From contig BCKE01000002.1 of assembly GCA_001600495.1 (NCBI GenBank), forward strand, positions 571,093 through 635,092: a stretch of DNA of 64,000 nucleotides, read 5' to 3'. Positions 61,150-64,000 of this stretch are shown here, one piece after another. Origin of the DNA: Pilasporangium apinafurcum (Eukaryota; Oomycota; Peronosporomycetes; Pythiales; Pythiaceae). The notes beneath the pieces were generated by a model. It was not told where the DNA came from and made no database searches. It saw nothing but the letters and a program-made list of their open reading frames with translations. The translations under genes were made by a program, and so were the position numbers. Positions within the stretch are counted from its first letter, which is position 1. Each line of letters begins with the position of its first letter.

Positions 61150-62605
61150 GGTTACCATCCAAGATCGATTTGAGTACGGACTCCTCGCACAAATGTGTAA
61201 ATGTGTAAAGAGCATAGCATCCAAGTCATGGTTCACGCTGACCAACAACTTTATCAAGACAAGAATGAAGACATGAAAGCAAGAGAACGCTAAGAAGACC
61301 TCTGGTCAAGTGTTAACGTCTTCGTTATGAGAAGAAATGGAAGGAAGGCAGAAATGCTTAGACGCCTCTGATCTCCGATCTTTGAGGATTAAAAGGCACA
61401 AGATAAAGAAGCCAAGTCCGAACAGCACTCTGAAAATGAGGTTGCATCCAACGAAGGAACAGAAGCAACTTCTCCACAAGATGTTTGGTACCCATCGAAC
61501 AATCTACAACAAGATTATCGAACTGTCAAGAGATGGCTGTTATAAGTTATCAATGAAAGACCCAGATGCGAAATATCTTTCGATCACTCAAAAGCATTAA
61601 TTTGGCAAGTATCTTCTGAAATATCATCTCGAGATTTCGAAATCGGCTATGAATTTAACCTACGGAGATTTCGTCAAAGCTATCGACTCAAAAGGACAAA
61701 GAAAAGAAGATGTTGTTTGCTTAGTTGAGGTTCAAGTCGAGAAAGAATAATTCGACTTCGACTGAAATCCAATCTCGATCGCTAGAGTATGTTGAAGGTC
61801 GACTTCGATTCTTTCCACAATAATTTGCTTTCTCTAAGAATGAAGGGATTAAGATCAAATGTCAACTTCCAGTACTTAAGTATTCAGTCCGCCTACAACG
61901 AACTCGAGAATAACGCTACTATCTCTGTATTCCTCGAGTAAAAGAATTCGAGCAGACAGACTTCATTCGAACGTGTGCAATTAATCCCGGAGTCTGTAGC
62001 TTCACCACGCTGTACGACCCTCATGGAATGACATTAAGCGTGGACGACGCCAAGGATGCAATGTTCAACCGCTGTCTGTTGATCGATCATCTCCAGTCTC
62101 AGTTGTCTCAAGAAAACTCCAAGCGAAAACGTCACATGAGAGAGTATATAGGCTTTTTCAACGGATGAGAACGATGGTGTTGGACATGCATCACAAAATC
62201 TCCAAGTGGTTGTCAGACAACTACCTTGAAGTCCTTCTTCCAACTTTTGGTACATCAGAGCTGACGTCCAAGCAAAAACGAATTTCAATCAAAGTGTCAA
62301 GATCAATGCTCGCATGATCTCATTATAAGTTTAAGAAGTTACTTAGTTACAAAATGGAAAGATCAGGCGGATGTGTGATCGACTGTGGGGAGCATTATAC
62401 AACGAAGACCTGTTCGCATTGTGGGAGAATCAACCACACGATCGAGCATCAGAAAGTCTTCAAGTGTCCTCACTGCAAGTTCATTCTTGATAAGGATGTC
62501 AATGCTGCGAGGAACATCTTTCTTAAGAATGAGCACCTACTCTCCTGGACTCATCAAGTCCAGGTGTCGGAGACGCCTACTCCGCGGTCGTCTAGTCTTA
62601 GCTAG
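61150..62605 (+). pseudogene. Degenerate TnpB/Fanzor-like nuclease gene (copy B)
   Basis: A nearly full-length but broken gene of the TnpB/Fanzor (IS607-OrfB type) family. In order: KSWFT segment (about 61220); KMRLHPTKEQKQLLHKMFGT and RTIYNKI (61433-61515); KFKSRKNNSTSTEIQSRSLE region in another frame (61730-61800); INPGVCSFTTLYDPHG (61980-62027), where the RuvC-I Asp reads Asn (61983-61985); LLPTFGTSEL (62234-62263), where the RuvC-II Glu reads Gly (62249-62251); and the zinc finger CSHCG ... CPHC followed by DKDVNAARNIFLK (62409-62525). In-frame stops and several frame changes break it, for example TAA at 61598. Active relatives cut DNA guided by an RNA from their own 3' end. It lies between GH3 copies 2 and 3. 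Confidence 0.85.
62544..62564 (+). repeat. Terminal hairpin of TnpB-like copy B
   Basis: CCTGGACT, loop CATCA, AGTCCAGG: perfect 8-bp stem, inside the 3' end of the reading frame. A second short stem follows, CGGAG (62568-62572) with CTCCG (62580-62584). The same region in copy A differs by one paired change (A:T to G:C) in the main stem. Confidence 0.75.
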
Positions 62606-62729
62606 CTTTTGTTAGTTAAATCGGACCCAAACAAAAACGGTTAAACCCCAAGGTTGATGTCGCATCTATTGTTAGAGTTATGTAGCAACCTGAAAGAAAT
62701 GGAAGCGTGAGTTGTACATATTCAAGTTC

Positions 62730-64000
62730 TTAGTTCGAGCTCAATATGAAGGTGGCACACATCGGATCTGTGATGTTGTTGTACACATCGCAGTCCGTCT
62801 CCGGCTTGATCGCCACCACAAACTGTCCATCTTCAGCATACAGCTTGAAACCGCTGCCGATTTGAGGATCGTAGACGCTCCAATCTGACTCTGTCAGTGT
62901 GAACTCTACTCGCGATGACTCACCAGGTTGCAACTCGATTTTTCTGAATTTCTTCAGTTGTTTCACTTCTGGAACGGAGATAACACGCCATGGCTGAATC
63001 ACGAACAACATCACCGTCTCCTTACCAGCCATATTACCAGAATTGGTCACCGTCACCGAGACATCTAATGAATCCATCGATCCAGTAACAGTAGTCTTGC
63101 TGAGCGTTAGATCCGAGTATGTGAAGTTGGTATAGCTCAAACCAGTACCAAAATCCCATTCGTTTTCACAGTAGTCTCCAGACGCGCATTGTGTAGAGAC
63201 ACGGTGGTTGTAAGGGATATTGATATTAGCTGGATCCTTGGGGTATGTCAGAGGCAAGCGACCACTTGGGTTCACTTCACCATAGATAATTTCAGCGATC
63301 GCTTGTCCACCAAGCTCACATGGCAGCAGACCATTGATGACTGCATGCACGTAGCCAGGGAGACCATTGAGAAGACGTGGGCGGCCACCGAAGAGTACAA
63401 GAATGACCTTCGTGCCGGTTGAAGCCAATTCTTTCACATACTCGATTTGTCCGGCAGGGAGTGATAAATCGTTGATGTCACCTGCTTTCTCAGCGTATGT
63501 GTCTTCGCCAATAACAGCAATGGTGTATTCCGACTGACTTGCTAAAGACTTCGCCGTTGCCAAATCATCCTCCGAATAACTTCCATTTGCAAACAAGCCA
63601 TTAAAATACGTCATCGAGGTATTTCCAGTAATGTTTTCCATTGCCTGTTTGACTGAAACGCCGTGCGGAAAAATATCATTTCCCGAATCGCCTTGCCATG
63701 AGATAGACCAGCCACCACATTGATATCCAATATTGTCAGCGCTATGGCCAGTCAGAAATACCGATTCTGATGGAGATAATGGGAGAATACTGTCGTTGTT
63801 TTGCAACAGCACGATGGATTCGCGAGCNNTNGNNANNGCNNNNGCNANNTCNTCGTCATTNCCTACGAGGTCNACATNNTCGNTNCCNGGNANNGGNTTN
63901 TCGTANANNCCCANTTNGAGNTTNANNTTNANNACANGNCGNGCNGANTCTTTNAGNCGNTCNAGTTNNTCNGGNTNNNTNTCNAGCANTNCNTTNGCGT
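62730..64000 (-). CDS. GH3 beta-glucosidase, copy 3, 5' part beyond the window
   Basis: C-terminal half of a third GH3 enzyme, read from the right edge to a stop at 62730. Clean sequence from 63827 down gives RESIVLLQNNDS, GHSADNIGYQCGGWSISWQG, FGTGLSYTNFTYSDL and the end ITDPMCATFILSSN. Upstream, 63828-64000 is peppered with Ns yet the readable codons still spell the family pattern around YVDLVGNDED and LGxYD. The nucleophile region is outside the window. Same orientation as copy 2, separated from it by the TnpB-like relic. Confidence 0.9.
   Translation of the reverse strand, partial: XXXXXXXXXXXXXXXKXXXXXXXXXXLXXXXYXXXXXXXXXXDLVXNDXXXXXXXXXARESIVLLQNNDSILPLSPSESVFLTGHSADNIGYQCGGWSISWQGDSGNDIFPHGVSVKQAMENITGNTSMTYFNGLFANGSYSEDDLATAKSLASQSEYTIAVIGEDTYAEKAGDINDLSLPAGQIEYVKELASTGTKVILVLFGGRPRLLNGLPGYVHAVINGLLPCELGGQAIAEIIYGEVNPSGRLPLTYPKDPANINIPYNHRVSTQCASGDYCENEWDFGTGLSYTNFTYSDLTLSKTTVTGSMDSLDVSVTVTNSGNMAGKETVMLFVIQPWRVISVPEVKQLKKFRKIELQPGESSRVEFTLTESDWSVYDPQIGSGFKLYAEDGQFVVAIKPETDCDVYNNITDPMCATFILSSN
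63828..64000. other. Interspersed ambiguous bases (N)
   Basis: Single or paired Ns alternate with called bases, unlike a scaffold gap. The called bases keep the GH3 frame and most Ns fall at variable codon positions, as expected when reads of several paralogues were collapsed into one consensus. Confidence 0.7.

Noticed and set aside
63828-64000. Assembly gap
   Set aside because: A gap would be a run of Ns; here called bases between Ns still encode the GH3 pattern.

Overview
This looks like a gene-dense nuclear contig from a flagellated oomycete-like stramenopile. The evidence is spliceosomal introns of about 60-130 bp with GT/AG ends, a ciliary inner-arm dynein heavy chain, nucleoporins, Arf and Rab trafficking genes, and a cluster of secreted or membrane-anchored glycosidases. 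An Albugo-like white rust would fit the compactness and base composition, but that is a guess. All exon models were spliced by eye, with phase checked at every junction; no transcript data were available.

Layout. 1-2.2 kb: 5' part of a TPR protein gene on the minus strand, leaving the window. 2.4-3.9 kb: an ankyrin-repeat gene abutted by a truncated TnpB/Fanzor-like fragment. 4.1-6.8 kb: GPN3 GTPase (9 exons) and an EF-hand protein (6 exons). 6.8-7.6 kb: a second TnpB/Fanzor-like C-terminal scrap beside a hairpin-rich segment. 7.7-15.9 kb: secreted beta-lactamase-fold hydrolase, TFIIIC-like WD protein, zinc-finger protein, Tim17-family protein, ribosomal protein uL6/RPL9. 16.4-19.5 kb: nine-exon ArfGAP with FG/DF-rich tail. 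20.1-33.8 kb: one uninterrupted 4577-codon DNAH2-type dynein heavy chain. 33.9-43.2 kb: TPR protein, MYND-Aha1 fusion, bifunctional pseudouridine catabolism enzyme (11 exons), nucleoporin NDC1. 43.2-52.1 kb: AFG2-like AAA ATPase, nucleoporin ALADIN, A20-finger protein, Rab7, MFS transporter. 52.3-64 kb: accessory region with four GH3 beta-glucosidase copies (one pseudogene, two intact, one running off the edge through scattered Ns) and a decayed TnpB/Fanzor-like element.

The most interesting content is the scattered relics of a TnpB/Fanzor-type system, the ancestor family of RNA-guided nucleases. Two related relics, 58 kb apart, keep a hairpin at the 3' end of the nuclease gene, and the two hairpins differ by a paired (compensatory) base change. 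The protein relics have lost apparent RuvC catalytic residues. One relic seems to supply the stop codon of the ankyrin gene. Other items worth a second look are the MYND-Aha1 fusion, the closeness of NDC1 and ALADIN (partners in the nuclear pore), and a palindrome between convergent RPL9 and ArfGAP genes.
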